Part shown: piece after piece, positions 8,120 through 15,626 of the stretch | Layout of the letters: each line of letters starts with the position of its first letter | Position numbering within the stretch: position 1 is the first letter of the stretch | NCBI GenBank assembly: GCA_036677805.1 | Contig: JAVBVS010000005.1 | Coordinates: 1 to 64,000 of the forward strand | Direction: 5' to 3' | DNA length: 64,000 nt | From: SIG78 sp036677805 | Lineage (GTDB): Bacteria; Verrucomicrobiota; Lentisphaeria; Victivallales; Victivallaceae | Translations under genes and position numbers: made by a program | Notes under the pieces: model-generated | Told to the model about the DNA's origin: nothing | The model's database searches: none | Seen by the model: only the letters and a program-made list of their open reading frames with translations

Positions 8120-8147
8120 TTGCTTCCGGACGAACCGTCCCTATATT
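8120..8147 (+). promoter_or_regulatory. Promoter of the nucleotidyltransferase-like gene at 8196
   Basis: TTGCTT (8120-8125), 16-bp spacer and TATATT (8142-8147), about 49 bp ahead of the start codon. Confidence 0.6.
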
Positions 8148-8195
8148 ATCGATGCCGACCCCGTCGACCGCCAACAACAGATGAGGTGAATCAAT

Positions 8196-8777
8196 ATGAA
8201 TCCGCTCGAACGATCCGAAGTCATGAAACGGCAGGCCGAAGCCATTCTGGGCGAATTGCGCCTGGTGGAACGCTGGTCGCGTTATGGCCGGGTGTCGCTG
8301 GTCGGGGCGCTGTCCTTCGACCTGATTCTCACCCCTGACATCGACCTGGAAATCTACTGTCCGGCGGTGAACATCACCGACGGCATGACAGTGCTCTCCG
8401 AATGCTCCGCCGACGCGCATGTCGTCGGCGCGTTGTACCAGAACGAACTCGACGGCCCGGACAAGGCGGTCTACTGGCGACTGACCTACCTCGCCGCCGA
8501 CGGCGTGCGCTGGAAAATCGACATGTGGTCGGCCCCCGCCGATTACGATCTGCCGCGAGGCGAAGACTTCGTCGCGCCGATGCGGCGGGCGCTGACGCCG
8601 GCAACCCGCCGGACCATTCTTGAGCTGAAAGCCGCGCGTGAAAAGGGGGAATTGCCCGGATTCCTGTCCATCGACCTCTACCGCGCCGTGTTGCAGGACA
8701 AGGTGCGGACCGCGTCCGAATTCATCCAATGGCTCGAAACCCATCCCGCCGGGGTGCTCTCCGACTGGAAGCCATAG
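8196..8777 (+). CDS. Small nucleotidyltransferase-fold protein, function unknown
   Basis: This 193-residue cytoplasmic protein has an N-terminal segment, RYGRVSLVGALSFDLILTPDIDLEIYC, with the G-(x)-(D/x)-D-x-D spacing of the nucleotidyltransferase fold. A later acidic strand (WKIDMWSAP) could supply the third carboxylate. The rest is alpha/beta with no recognised domain. Proteins of this shape include aminoglycoside-type and GrpB-like transferases, but no specific activity is supported. It is monocistronic, with its own promoter and a GAGGTGAATCAAT leader before the ATG, and converges on the mutarotase gene. Confidence 0.6.
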   Translation: MNPLERSEVMKRQAEAILGELRLVERWSRYGRVSLVGALSFDLILTPDIDLEIYCPAVNITDGMTVLSECSADAHVVGALYQNELDGPDKAVYWRLTYLAADGVRWKIDMWSAPADYDLPRGEDFVAPMRRALTPATRRTILELKAAREKGELPGFLSIDLYRAVLQDKVRTASEFIQWLETHPAGVLSDWKP

Positions 8778-8794
8778 GCGATGAAAACAGAACC

Positions 8795-8821
8795 GCCGGA
8801 CGGGTTGCTCCGCCCGACGGC
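8795..8821. terminator. Hairpin between convergent genes
   Basis: GCCG-GA-CGGG (8795-8804) pairs with CCCG-A-CGGC (8813-8821). It sits between two convergent stops but lacks a clear T-tract. Confidence 0.35.
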
Positions 8822-8832
8822 AGGAATTGCGG

Positions 8833-9735
8833 TTATGCCTCGAGGCTGATGATCTGCCGGAGTTCAGCCCTGCCGCCCGGCGGCAGGGTTCGGCAGTCGT
8901 CGGCCCGGGGCGCGTTGGCGGCTTCGATGCAGACCATGGTATAATATTCCTCGTCGCCGAAATCCGGCATCCGCTGCGATTTGGCGATCCACGGGTTCCA
9001 GACCACCGTTGAAGTGCTGCCCGACTTGGCGACCCGGATCACCCGGTCGAAACCGGGATCGAGAATCCGGCAGATACCGCTGGTGCCCTTGTAGATGCGG
9101 TCGATTTCGCGATCGATCACGATCGCCCCGCGCTGAACGCCGGCGGCGCCGAGCACGCTGTCGAAATAATCGCAATCCTCGAGTCCGGTGATCTGAATCT
9201 TCGCCGCATCCGCCACCGCAAAATAAGTGTGCAGCGCGCCGGAATACTCCACCGTCCGGTCGCCGGTATTCCAAACCTTGAGCGCGATCACCAGGGCCGG
9301 ACCGAGCGTCACGGTCAGTTCCAGTTTGAACGGATAGGGCTCGAATTCGGCCGGCACCATATGGTCGGTCAGCTCCAGCGCAATGGAAGTTTCGCCGCCG
9401 GGCGCGGTTTCGGTTTGGGCGACCCGCCAGGAAACCAACCGGGCGAAGCCATGACCGCCGAAGCGGCTCAGCGGATCGGGCCCGAACCAGGGCCAGCAGA
9501 CCGGCACTCCGCCGCGAATCGGCTGCCCGGGTTCGAATTTCGAATGTTCGCTCATCCAGATGACCGGATGCGCGCCTTGAGGGACATAACTCATCACGTG
9601 GGCGCCGTGCAGCGCCACCGTCGCGACGCCGAAGCGATTGCTCAGTTGCGCCACCGCGAAATCACCGGGACCGGCAACGAAACGGACATCCGGCCGCCCG
9701 CAACGAACATTCAATTCATGCAGCGAATCTTCCAT
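8833..9735 (-). CDS. D-hexose-6-phosphate mutarotase (YeaD-like)
   Basis: This roughly 300-residue protein has the beta-sandwich of the galactose mutarotase family. The YeaD-type motifs are VALHGAHVMSYVP, VIWMSEHSKFEPGQPIRGGVPVCWPWFG, the catalytic-type ALHTYFAV His and DFGDEEYYTMVCIEAAN with the conserved Glu. The enzyme interconverts alpha and beta anomers of glucose-6-phosphate and related sugars in the cytosol. The start at 9735 (MEDSLHEL) has AAAAGGA 11 nt upstream, while the ATG at 9747 touches that motif and leaves no spacing. It is monocistronic. Confidence 0.88.
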   Translation of the reverse strand: MEDSLHELNVRCGRPDVRFVAGPGDFAVAQLSNRFGVATVALHGAHVMSYVPQGAHPVIWMSEHSKFEPGQPIRGGVPVCWPWFGPDPLSRFGGHGFARLVSWRVAQTETAPGGETSIALELTDHMVPAEFEPYPFKLELTVTLGPALVIALKVWNTGDRTVEYSGALHTYFAVADAAKIQITGLEDCDYFDSVLGAAGVQRGAIVIDREIDRIYKGTSGICRILDPGFDRVIRVAKSGSTSTVVWNPWIAKSQRMPDFGDEEYYTMVCIEAANAPRADDCRTLPPGGRAELRQIISLEA

Positions 9736-9845
9736 AAACCGATGCATCCTTTTTCTATATTGGAACTTGCAACATGCTTAAGCAGCACCGTTTGTCGCGG
9801 ACCGGGCCGTCCGAACCCGGTCGGCGGATTTTTCGGCATTCGAAC

Positions 9846-11438
9846 TCAAACGTCCTTGCGCACGACCACCTGAAAACCATTGCAGGCGGTCACCACCACC
9901 GGCGTATCGGTATCGAGGAAGTCGCCCTCGCTCGTCGCGTCATGGCGTTTCTGCCCGATCAGCACCGTCCCGGTCGGCCGCAGGGGCGTCAGCGCGACGC
10001 CAGTCTGTCCGATCAGCGAATCGTCGGCTTTGGCCGCGGCGAACCCGTCGGCCCGGCTGGTCGACTTATCCAGCATGACCCTTCGAAAAAGCGGAGTATT
10101 GGGCAGCACATAGACCGCCAGCAACACCATCACAGTGATCGCCGCCAGCAGCGACAGCGTGATCACCCGGACGGCAGTGTCGAGGTTGCTGAACCCGAAG
10201 GCCCAGAAAAAGCTGACCAGCACACAGCCGATGCCCATTACGCCGACCAGCCCGAAGCCCGGAATCACGAAAATCTCCAGTCCGATCAATAGCAACCCCA
10301 CGAAAAAAACGACGATCGGCCCCCAGTCCGAAGCGCCGCTGGCCATATGTCCCAGAAAAAAGAGCGTCAGCGCGGTGACACCAAGGATGCCGGGCACACC
10401 GAATCCCGGAGTTTTGACCTCGACGAACAATCCCACCAGCCCGATTACCAGCAACAGTCCGGCCAGCACCGGATGGGCCAGAAACGATCCGATCTGCTCC
10501 GTCGCATTGCGCTTGACCTCCACCAACCGGGCGCCGCCCAGACCGAGCTGGTTGAGCAGATCGGCACGGTTGGCGGCGACATAATCAACCACCCCCAGCT
10601 GCCGCGCCTCTCTGGCGCTCAGAGTCAGCGGCGAGGCCTTGTCATGATCGATCCCGTCCTGCGCCCGGGTCAATCTGGTATAAGGATCGGCCATGGCGCG
10701 GACGACCGCCACCGGACGATGGTTCTTTTCGGCCAGCACCTGAAGCATCTTGAAAAAAACGGTCAAAAATTTCTGATCCGTCAGCCGCCGGGCTTCCGGA
10801 TCGTGCGCCGGAGCGGAATCTTCGGGCTTGAGCCGCCGGATCTCCTCAAGAATGCGGTCGATGGAGCCGGGCGCAGGCGCTTCCGACGGCGGGCGCGGCA
10901 CGGGAACGTCTTTGGCGGGAGCGTCGGGTTGGACATCCGGCGTTTTTTCCGCCGTTCCGGGTCCCGGCCTGACCGCTTCGGGTTTTTCTCCGGCGGGCTT
11001 TTCGGTGATCGGGCGAACGCCGTCCAGACTCATTTCCAGCGGCATGGCGTCGCCGATCAGACCGTTGGGCGAAATTGCGACGCGGTCGGCGCCCATGGCG
11101 ATAATCATCCCGGCGGAGATGCCGTTGGGATTGAGGAAAACGATGATCGGCACCGGCGAGCGCTCCATGATCGACAGGTATTTGAAGGCGGTGTTGACGC
11201 TGCCGCCGGGAGTGTCGAGCTCCAGAATCACCGCTTTGGCGCGGGCTTCCCGGGCGCGTTCGAGCGTTTTCTTGAAGAACCGCATCTCGCTGTCGGAGAT
11301 CGATTCGAATTCGGAAAATTGCGGCAGGCAATAGACCACGTCATCGCTGCCGGCCGGATATTCCGGCGGCGCCACCGTGACCTCGGCCGCCACCACCCAT
11401 CCCAACAGGCACCCCAGCGTCAGCAGAATGAATTTCAT
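9846..11438 (-). CDS. NfeD-family membrane-bound serine protease (ClpP class)
   Basis: This 530-residue protein has a signal/TM segment (1-18), then a ClpP/SppA-like domain with AKAVILELDTPGGSV and the nucleophile motif NGISAGMIIAMGADRV (Ser). A Pro/Glu/Ala-rich insertion of about 100 residues follows, then a helix with a candidate catalytic Lys (LTDQKFLTVFF). The rest is the NfeD part: four or five membrane helices (from FLAHPVLAGLLLVIG) and a C-terminal OB-like domain (SLIGQTGVALTPLRPTGTV). NfeD proteases are thought to cleave membrane proteins such as stomatins. No SPFH/stomatin gene is adjacent. The ATG at 11438 begins the signal peptide; an upstream extension lacks similarity. Confidence 0.88.
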   Translation of the reverse strand: MKFILLTLGCLLGWVVAAEVTVAPPEYPAGSDDVVYCLPQFSEFESISDSEMRFFKKTLERAREARAKAVILELDTPGGSVNTAFKYLSIMERSPVPIIVFLNPNGISAGMIIAMGADRVAISPNGLIGDAMPLEMSLDGVRPITEKPAGEKPEAVRPGPGTAEKTPDVQPDAPAKDVPVPRPPSEAPAPGSIDRILEEIRRLKPEDSAPAHDPEARRLTDQKFLTVFFKMLQVLAEKNHRPVAVVRAMADPYTRLTRAQDGIDHDKASPLTLSAREARQLGVVDYVAANRADLLNQLGLGGARLVEVKRNATEQIGSFLAHPVLAGLLLVIGLVGLFVEVKTPGFGVPGILGVTALTLFFLGHMASGASDWGPIVVFFVGLLLIGLEIFVIPGFGLVGVMGIGCVLVSFFWAFGFSNLDTAVRVITLSLLAAITVMVLLAVYVLPNTPLFRRVMLDKSTSRADGFAAAKADDSLIGQTGVALTPLRPTGTVLIGQKRHDATSEGDFLDTDTPVVVTACNGFQVVVRKDV

Positions 11439-11606
11439 GACCCGGATTCTCCCGAAACCCACTCCGGACGGAAGCGTTCTGCCGTGGCCGTTGGCGGAGT
11501 ATGAATTTTGATCGTTGTTACAGGAAAAATAATCCCGAACCGGCGACAATGCAAGGCGGTAACCCGATAAAAATCCCGAATTTTCCGCCGGGAATATCGG
11601 AAAAAC
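11439..11606. other. Divergent intergenic region, mostly featureless
   Basis: This is the first part of the 322-bp gap between the NfeD gene and the gene at 11761. I see no gene or strong repeat here; the plus-strand promoter lies just beyond it. Confidence 0.4.
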
Positions 11607-11635
11607 TTGAAAAAGAACGGAACCGACACTATTTT
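11607..11635 (+). promoter_or_regulatory. Promoter of the 11761-13357 gene pair
   Basis: TTGAAA (11607-11612), 17-bp spacer, TATTTT (11630-11635). It is followed by a leader of about 120 nt. Confidence 0.5.
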
Positions 11636-11760
11636 ATAGACAGGCAGGCTGATTTCAGGAGCCCATCTCCCGGCTCGGGCCGGACTTTTGAAATCACCCG
11701 GATCGACGGAGCCCGGCGGCAGGATTCCGGGAAAACGTTCGAATACAAGGCGACGGAATT

Positions 11761-12546
11761 ATGGTGAATTTGCTTCTGGTGTTGTTGATGGTGGCGGCGC
11801 TGGGCGGCATGGTGTTCTGCGGACGCGGACAGCGCCGGCGGCCGGAACTGCAGTTGATCGCATTGCTGCTGCTGGTGCTGGTGATCGCTTCGGGCGGCAT
11901 GTTCATGTGCCGGCTGGGAGCCCTTTCCATGCTCGGTTTCGAAGAAAATCGGGAAAAGCATCTGGAGCTCGAAAACAAACTCCGCGAAGCCCAGGGCTAT
12001 GTGGTCGCCAATTTCATCAAAAACAGCTATCCCGGCAACAAAAAAGTGCTGCTGATTTCCGACGCCGCCAATTCCGCCTTCAATCTGGCGCTGCTGGAGC
12101 AGTTGCGCGATTCCGGCGTCGGCGCCCTGGTTCAGGAAAATCTGACTCTCCCCGATGCCGCCGCCGACAAGCTGATCACTCCGGCGGTCGACCGGGCCGC
12201 CGAAGCGCGGGCCATCGAGGATGCGATCGCCAAGCACCCCGACGCCGGAGTGGTGATCGTCTCCGGAATTTCGCCCTCGGGCGAATCCCTCGGCCGGCTC
12301 AGCATCTACCGGAAGCCGGAAAATGCCCGGCCCAGGCTCATCATTCTCGGCGTCAGCAACCTCGTCGAATGGTTCGCCGACCAGATTGAGAACGGCATTT
12401 TCGCCGCCATGGTGGTGACCGATCTGACCAAATCCTTCGACAGCGGCACGGAAACGGTCCCGGAGAATCCGCTGGAGGCCTTCAACATGCGTTATGTACT
12501 CATCAACAAGGACAATCTTGAGCGCAACCGCCGTTTCTTCCGCTGA
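11761..12546 (+). CDS. Membrane-anchored protein of unknown function
   Basis: This 261-residue protein has two hydrophobic helices close together at the N-terminus (about 2-20 and 33-52) and a soluble alpha/beta domain. That domain contains KKVLLISDAANSAFNLALLEQL, AGVVIVSGISPSGESLG and RLIILGVSNLVEWFADQI, a pattern reminiscent of periplasmic-binding or Rossmann-like alternation. I do not recognise a family. The start ATG has an AAGGCG motif 6-7 nt upstream. Its 3' end overlaps the downstream TtcA-like gene, so the two are translationally linked. Confidence 0.6.
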   Translation: MVNLLLVLLMVAALGGMVFCGRGQRRRPELQLIALLLLVLVIASGGMFMCRLGALSMLGFEENREKHLELENKLREAQGYVVANFIKNSYPGNKKVLLISDAANSAFNLALLEQLRDSGVGALVQENLTLPDAAADKLITPAVDRAAEARAIEDAIAKHPDAGVVIVSGISPSGESLGRLSIYRKPENARPRLIILGVSNLVEWFADQIENGIFAAMVVTDLTKSFDSGTETVPENPLEAFNMRYVLINKDNLERNRRFFR

Positions 12547-13357
12547 GTCCGTTCATCGCCCGAAGGACGGAGGCAAGGCATTTCTCCGCGTCTGCCGGAT
12601 GGCGGGCGAAGCCGTCACCGGCTACCGGATGATCGCCGCGGGCGACCGGGTGCTGCTCGGACTTTCCGGCGGGCGCGACAGCCTGGTATTGCTGGAAGTG
12701 CTGGCGCATCTGCGCGCCCGGGCACCGATCGACTTCACCCTCGGCGCGGTCACCTTCGATCCGGGATTTCCCGGATTCAACGCCGCCGGCGTCGGCGCTT
12801 ACTGCCAAAGGCGCGGCATCGTGCATGAAGTGATCGCGCTGGATATTCCGGCGATTCTGGCTGAACACGAAGCCGGAGAGCGTCATCGCCGCCCCTGCGT
12901 ACTCTGCTCGCGGCTCCGGCGCGGACGGCTTTACCGCTTCGCCCGCGAAGGCGGCTTCAACAAGCTGGCGCTCGGTCAGCACCTCGACGATATTCTGGCG
13001 TCATTCCTGATTTCGCTCTGGCGCGGCCACGGACTTTCGACCATGGGCCCCCGCGTCCCCGCCGATACCGCCCATGGCGGCGCCGGCCTTACCCTGATCC
13101 GGCCGTTGGCGCTGGCCGAAGAAGCGCTGGTCAAGCAGGCGGCCGGGGAGTTTGAATTCCCCGCAGCCGGGCGCTGCCTCTACCACGATGAACTGCAAGC
13201 CTCCGGCGATCGCGCCTGGGCCGCGCGGCAGATTGCGTTGTGGGAGAAACGCATTCCCCATGTGCGCCGGAACATGCTCCGGTCGCTTTCCGACCTCCGG
13301 CCCGCCTGGCTTCTGGACAAGCGGTTTCTGGAATATCCGCCGCCGTCGAATTCCTGA
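12494..13357 (+). CDS. TtcA-like PP-loop ATPase (tRNA 2-thiolation type)
   Basis: This 287-residue protein has the N-type PP-loop as LLGLSGGRDSLVLLEVL (Arg in place of the usual Lys of SGGKDS). A TtcA-type cysteine pair lies in RRPCVLCSRLRRGRLYRFA, with a third Cys in AAGRCLYHDE, and the ALGQHLDDILASFLISLWRGHG segment is shared with TtcA/TtuA. These enzymes use an Fe-S cluster held by three cysteines to thiolate tRNA (C32 for TtcA). Start choice is uncertain. The ATG at 12494 lacks a ribosome site, while TTG at 12518 has AAGGA five nt before it and gives a shorter overlap with the preceding gene. Confidence 0.8.
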   Translation: MYSSTRTILSATAVSSAESVHRPKDGGKAFLRVCRMAGEAVTGYRMIAAGDRVLLGLSGGRDSLVLLEVLAHLRARAPIDFTLGAVTFDPGFPGFNAAGVGAYCQRRGIVHEVIALDIPAILAEHEAGERHRRPCVLCSRLRRGRLYRFAREGGFNKLALGQHLDDILASFLISLWRGHGLSTMGPRVPADTAHGGAGLTLIRPLALAEEALVKQAAGEFEFPAAGRCLYHDELQASGDRAWAARQIALWEKRIPHVRRNMLRSLSDLRPAWLLDKRFLEYPPPSNS

Positions 13358-13390
13358 TCCGGCGGCGGCGCGTCCTGCACTTCGGGCAAC

Positions 13391-13420
13391 CGGCCGGACA
13401 GGGAATATCCGTCCGGGCCG
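13391..13420. terminator. GC-rich hairpin between convergent genes
   Basis: CGGCCGGAC (13391-13399) pairs with GTCCGGGCCG (13411-13420) with one bulged G. It lies between the converging TtcA-like and Gfo/Idh genes. The T-tract is poor. Confidence 0.4.
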
Positions 13421-13426
13421 CCCGTT

Positions 13427-14722
13427 TCAGAACCGATTCAGTTCGATGCGCCGCTTTTCCCGCATCGCGGTGTCGGCGGCAAAGACAATGCGGTGCCCGT
13501 TGACCGAATCGGCCAGCTGCGTACACGAAATCGACGGCGTCCGCCCCTGCGCGAACGCGATGAAATCCATCGCCAGCCGGAGGTCGCCGCCGCCGTGGTC
13601 GCCGAAAGCGCCGGTCGTGTCACCCATATTGCCGAGATCGATCAGCTCTTCGGTGTATTCGCAGCCGGGACTCAGGTCGCGGTGGCGGATCACGAACTTG
13701 TTGTCGTCAAAAACGCCTTCGATCTCGCCTTCGGTGCCGATCACATGAATCTTGCGCAGCGGCCGCGCGGTATTGCCGACCATGGTATGGGTGGCGACGC
13801 TGCCGTCGGCGAAATCGATCACCACCGCCTGCCGGTCGGGCTGATCGTTGTCGCATTTCCAGACGCAGCGGGCGAAAGGGTGCTTCGGATCGCGCAGCGC
13901 CTGTTCGCGGATTTCCGGCCGGTTGAGTTCCGGACAATAGGCCTGCTGCGGCCAGATGTAGGCGCTCCAGCGCACCGGATGTTCCAGATGCATCCGCCGC
14001 ACCGAAAAATCGCAGCGCGATTCGATCGGACAATCCAGCAGACAATAGTTGCCGGAATTCTCCGGCGCGTGGCTGCGGTTGAAAAAGTACAATCCGCCCA
14101 TGCTGTCGACCGACACCGGCGCGACGCCGCTTTTGAGCCAGGTGATCAGATCGATATCGTGGCAGCATTTGGCCAGCAGGCTGCTGGCGCCGCATTCGGA
14201 CTGCCGGCCCCACTTGCCGCGCACATAACCCATTGAAAAATGATGGTAGCTGACGTGTTCCGCGGTCTGGATGTCGACGATTTCACCGAGCTCTCCGGCG
14301 AGGATGCGCTGTTTGATGGCGGCGTAAAAGGGCGCGTAACGCAGCACATGGCAGATCATCACTTTGCGCCCGGTACGCTGCGCCGCCTCTTCCAGCGCAT
14401 GCAATTCCGCGATGTTGACCGCGAAGGGCTTCTCCAGCAGTACGTCGTACCCGGCTTCGAGCAGCGGAATGGTGGTGGCGACATGCTGCTGGTCCATGGT
14501 GCCGTTGATCGCCACATCGGCGAGTCGGCCGCGCCTGACCAGCGCGTCGACGCTTTCGAAACACATCGTTTCCTCGAAACCGAAATATTCGCGCGCATAG
14601 CGCCGCCGTTCGGGCAGCAGGTCGGCCACGCCGACGATTTTGAATTCTTCCGGCTGGAGTTTAGCCAGCTCGGCGTAGGCCAGCGCGCGGTGCCCGGCTC
14701 CGACAATGATCGCAGTAAGCAT
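13427..14722 (-). CDS. Gfo/Idh/MocA-family oxidoreductase
   Basis: This 431-residue protein begins with a Rossmann strand LTAIIVGAGHRALAYAEL and has the family Lys motif DVLLEKPFAVNIAE. The C-terminal alpha/beta domain contains HVSYHHFSMGYVRGKWG and LLAKCCHDIDLITWL, the H..D signature of the substrate site. Members oxidise or reduce sugars or inositols with NAD(P). It is the last gene of module A, so it likely handles a sugar released by the upstream hydrolase (inference). The start at MLTAIIVG is preceded by AGAGGAAA; a longer frame adds a non-homologous leader. Confidence 0.9.
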   Translation of the reverse strand: MLTAIIVGAGHRALAYAELAKLQPEEFKIVGVADLLPERRRYAREYFGFEETMCFESVDALVRRGRLADVAINGTMDQQHVATTIPLLEAGYDVLLEKPFAVNIAELHALEEAAQRTGRKVMICHVLRYAPFYAAIKQRILAGELGEIVDIQTAEHVSYHHFSMGYVRGKWGRQSECGASSLLAKCCHDIDLITWLKSGVAPVSVDSMGGLYFFNRSHAPENSGNYCLLDCPIESRCDFSVRRMHLEHPVRWSAYIWPQQAYCPELNRPEIREQALRDPKHPFARCVWKCDNDQPDRQAVVIDFADGSVATHTMVGNTARPLRKIHVIGTEGEIEGVFDDNKFVIRHRDLSPGCEYTEELIDLGNMGDTTGAFGDHGGGDLRLAMDFIAFAQGRTPSISCTQLADSVNGHRIVFAADTAMREKRRIELNRF

Positions 14723-14806
14723 GAAATATTTCCTCTGTTGCGGGAGCCTCGTCAAACGAAATCCCGTTTTTTCATTCATCATCAAGCCGTTTCCCGAACG
14801 GGAAGA

Positions 14807-15610
14807 TCACGGCGTTTCTTCCAATCTCAAATCCCGGCACTGGGTGACGCCGTTGCGGTCGCCGGTGGCGTTGACGATCACGACGATGCCGATTTTCCGG
14901 GTCCCCGTCCACAGCCGGTAACCGCGTACCGTACCAGTGAGCTCCTGCCACTGGTCGGTCAGGGTTTTGTTGTTGGCCCCGACATAGAGAAACGGAGCGC
15001 TGATCAGGTGCATCCGGACACTCGTGTTTTCCGGGTAATCCGCGGTCAGGGGCTGGGCCAGTTCAAGCCGGGCCCCGGCGCCATCCGGCGTCATCGCGGC
15101 GATCGAACTCGAAACCCGGCGATTGGGCAGATCGGCATTCTGTCCGTCGGGATCGGCCTGAAACGCCGCCACATAGACGGCGCCGGTTTTCCAGCCGGAA
15201 GCATCGGCGATCCGGATGCTCCGATCCCCGGCCTTGACCGGCGCGGTCAGGCGAGTCAGGGTATCCTTGACCGCGAAAACCCATTGCGGCTTGATGATCT
15301 CGCCGGTTTCATCATACATCACGATGCCGAAATAGAGGCTCTGGGGCGCCACGCCTTCGGGCACCCGGAAGCTGCCGGCAAGCCGGTATCCCTTGACCGG
15401 ATTCACCGGCAGTGTCGCCTTCGAGAAAAACTGGCCCCGTCCGGCGGCCTCCCAAGCGCCCGGCGCATCGGCTTCGGCGCTTTGAATTTTGGCCACATCG
15501 CCGCTCCATTCGTTCAGCGCCGGAACCACTGCGGTGGCGACGGAGTCATCCGCCGCCATGGCAAACGCCAGGAATCCGCATGCGACGCCAATTGCGAATC
15601 GCTTCCTCAT
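14807..15610 (-). CDS. Secreted protein of module A, probable beta-sandwich
   Basis: This 267-residue protein has a short signal peptide (MRKRFAIGVACGFLAFAMA, cleavage near 19). The mature part looks like an all-beta domain (KGYRLAGSFRVPEG, QSLYFGIVMYDE, WVFAVKDTLTRLT, KIGIVVIVNATGD), similar in style to carbohydrate-binding sandwiches. I cannot name a family. GGAAGGAATTAAAA precedes the ATG. It lies 16 bp after the large hydrolase stop and is co-transcribed with it. Confidence 0.6.
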   Translation of the reverse strand: MRKRFAIGVACGFLAFAMAADDSVATAVVPALNEWSGDVAKIQSAEADAPGAWEAAGRGQFFSKATLPVNPVKGYRLAGSFRVPEGVAPQSLYFGIVMYDETGEIIKPQWVFAVKDTLTRLTAPVKAGDRSIRIADASGWKTGAVYVAAFQADPDGQNADLPNRRVSSSIAAMTPDGAGARLELAQPLTADYPENTSVRMHLISAPFLYVGANNKTLTDQWQELTGTVRGYRLWTGTRKIGIVVIVNATGDRNGVTQCRDLRLEETP

Positions 15611-15626
15611 TTTTAATTCCTTCCCT

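Noticed and set aside
11761..12389. Alternative frames over the unknown membrane protein
   Set aside because: Only the frame from 11761 gives membrane helices and regular alpha/beta sequence.
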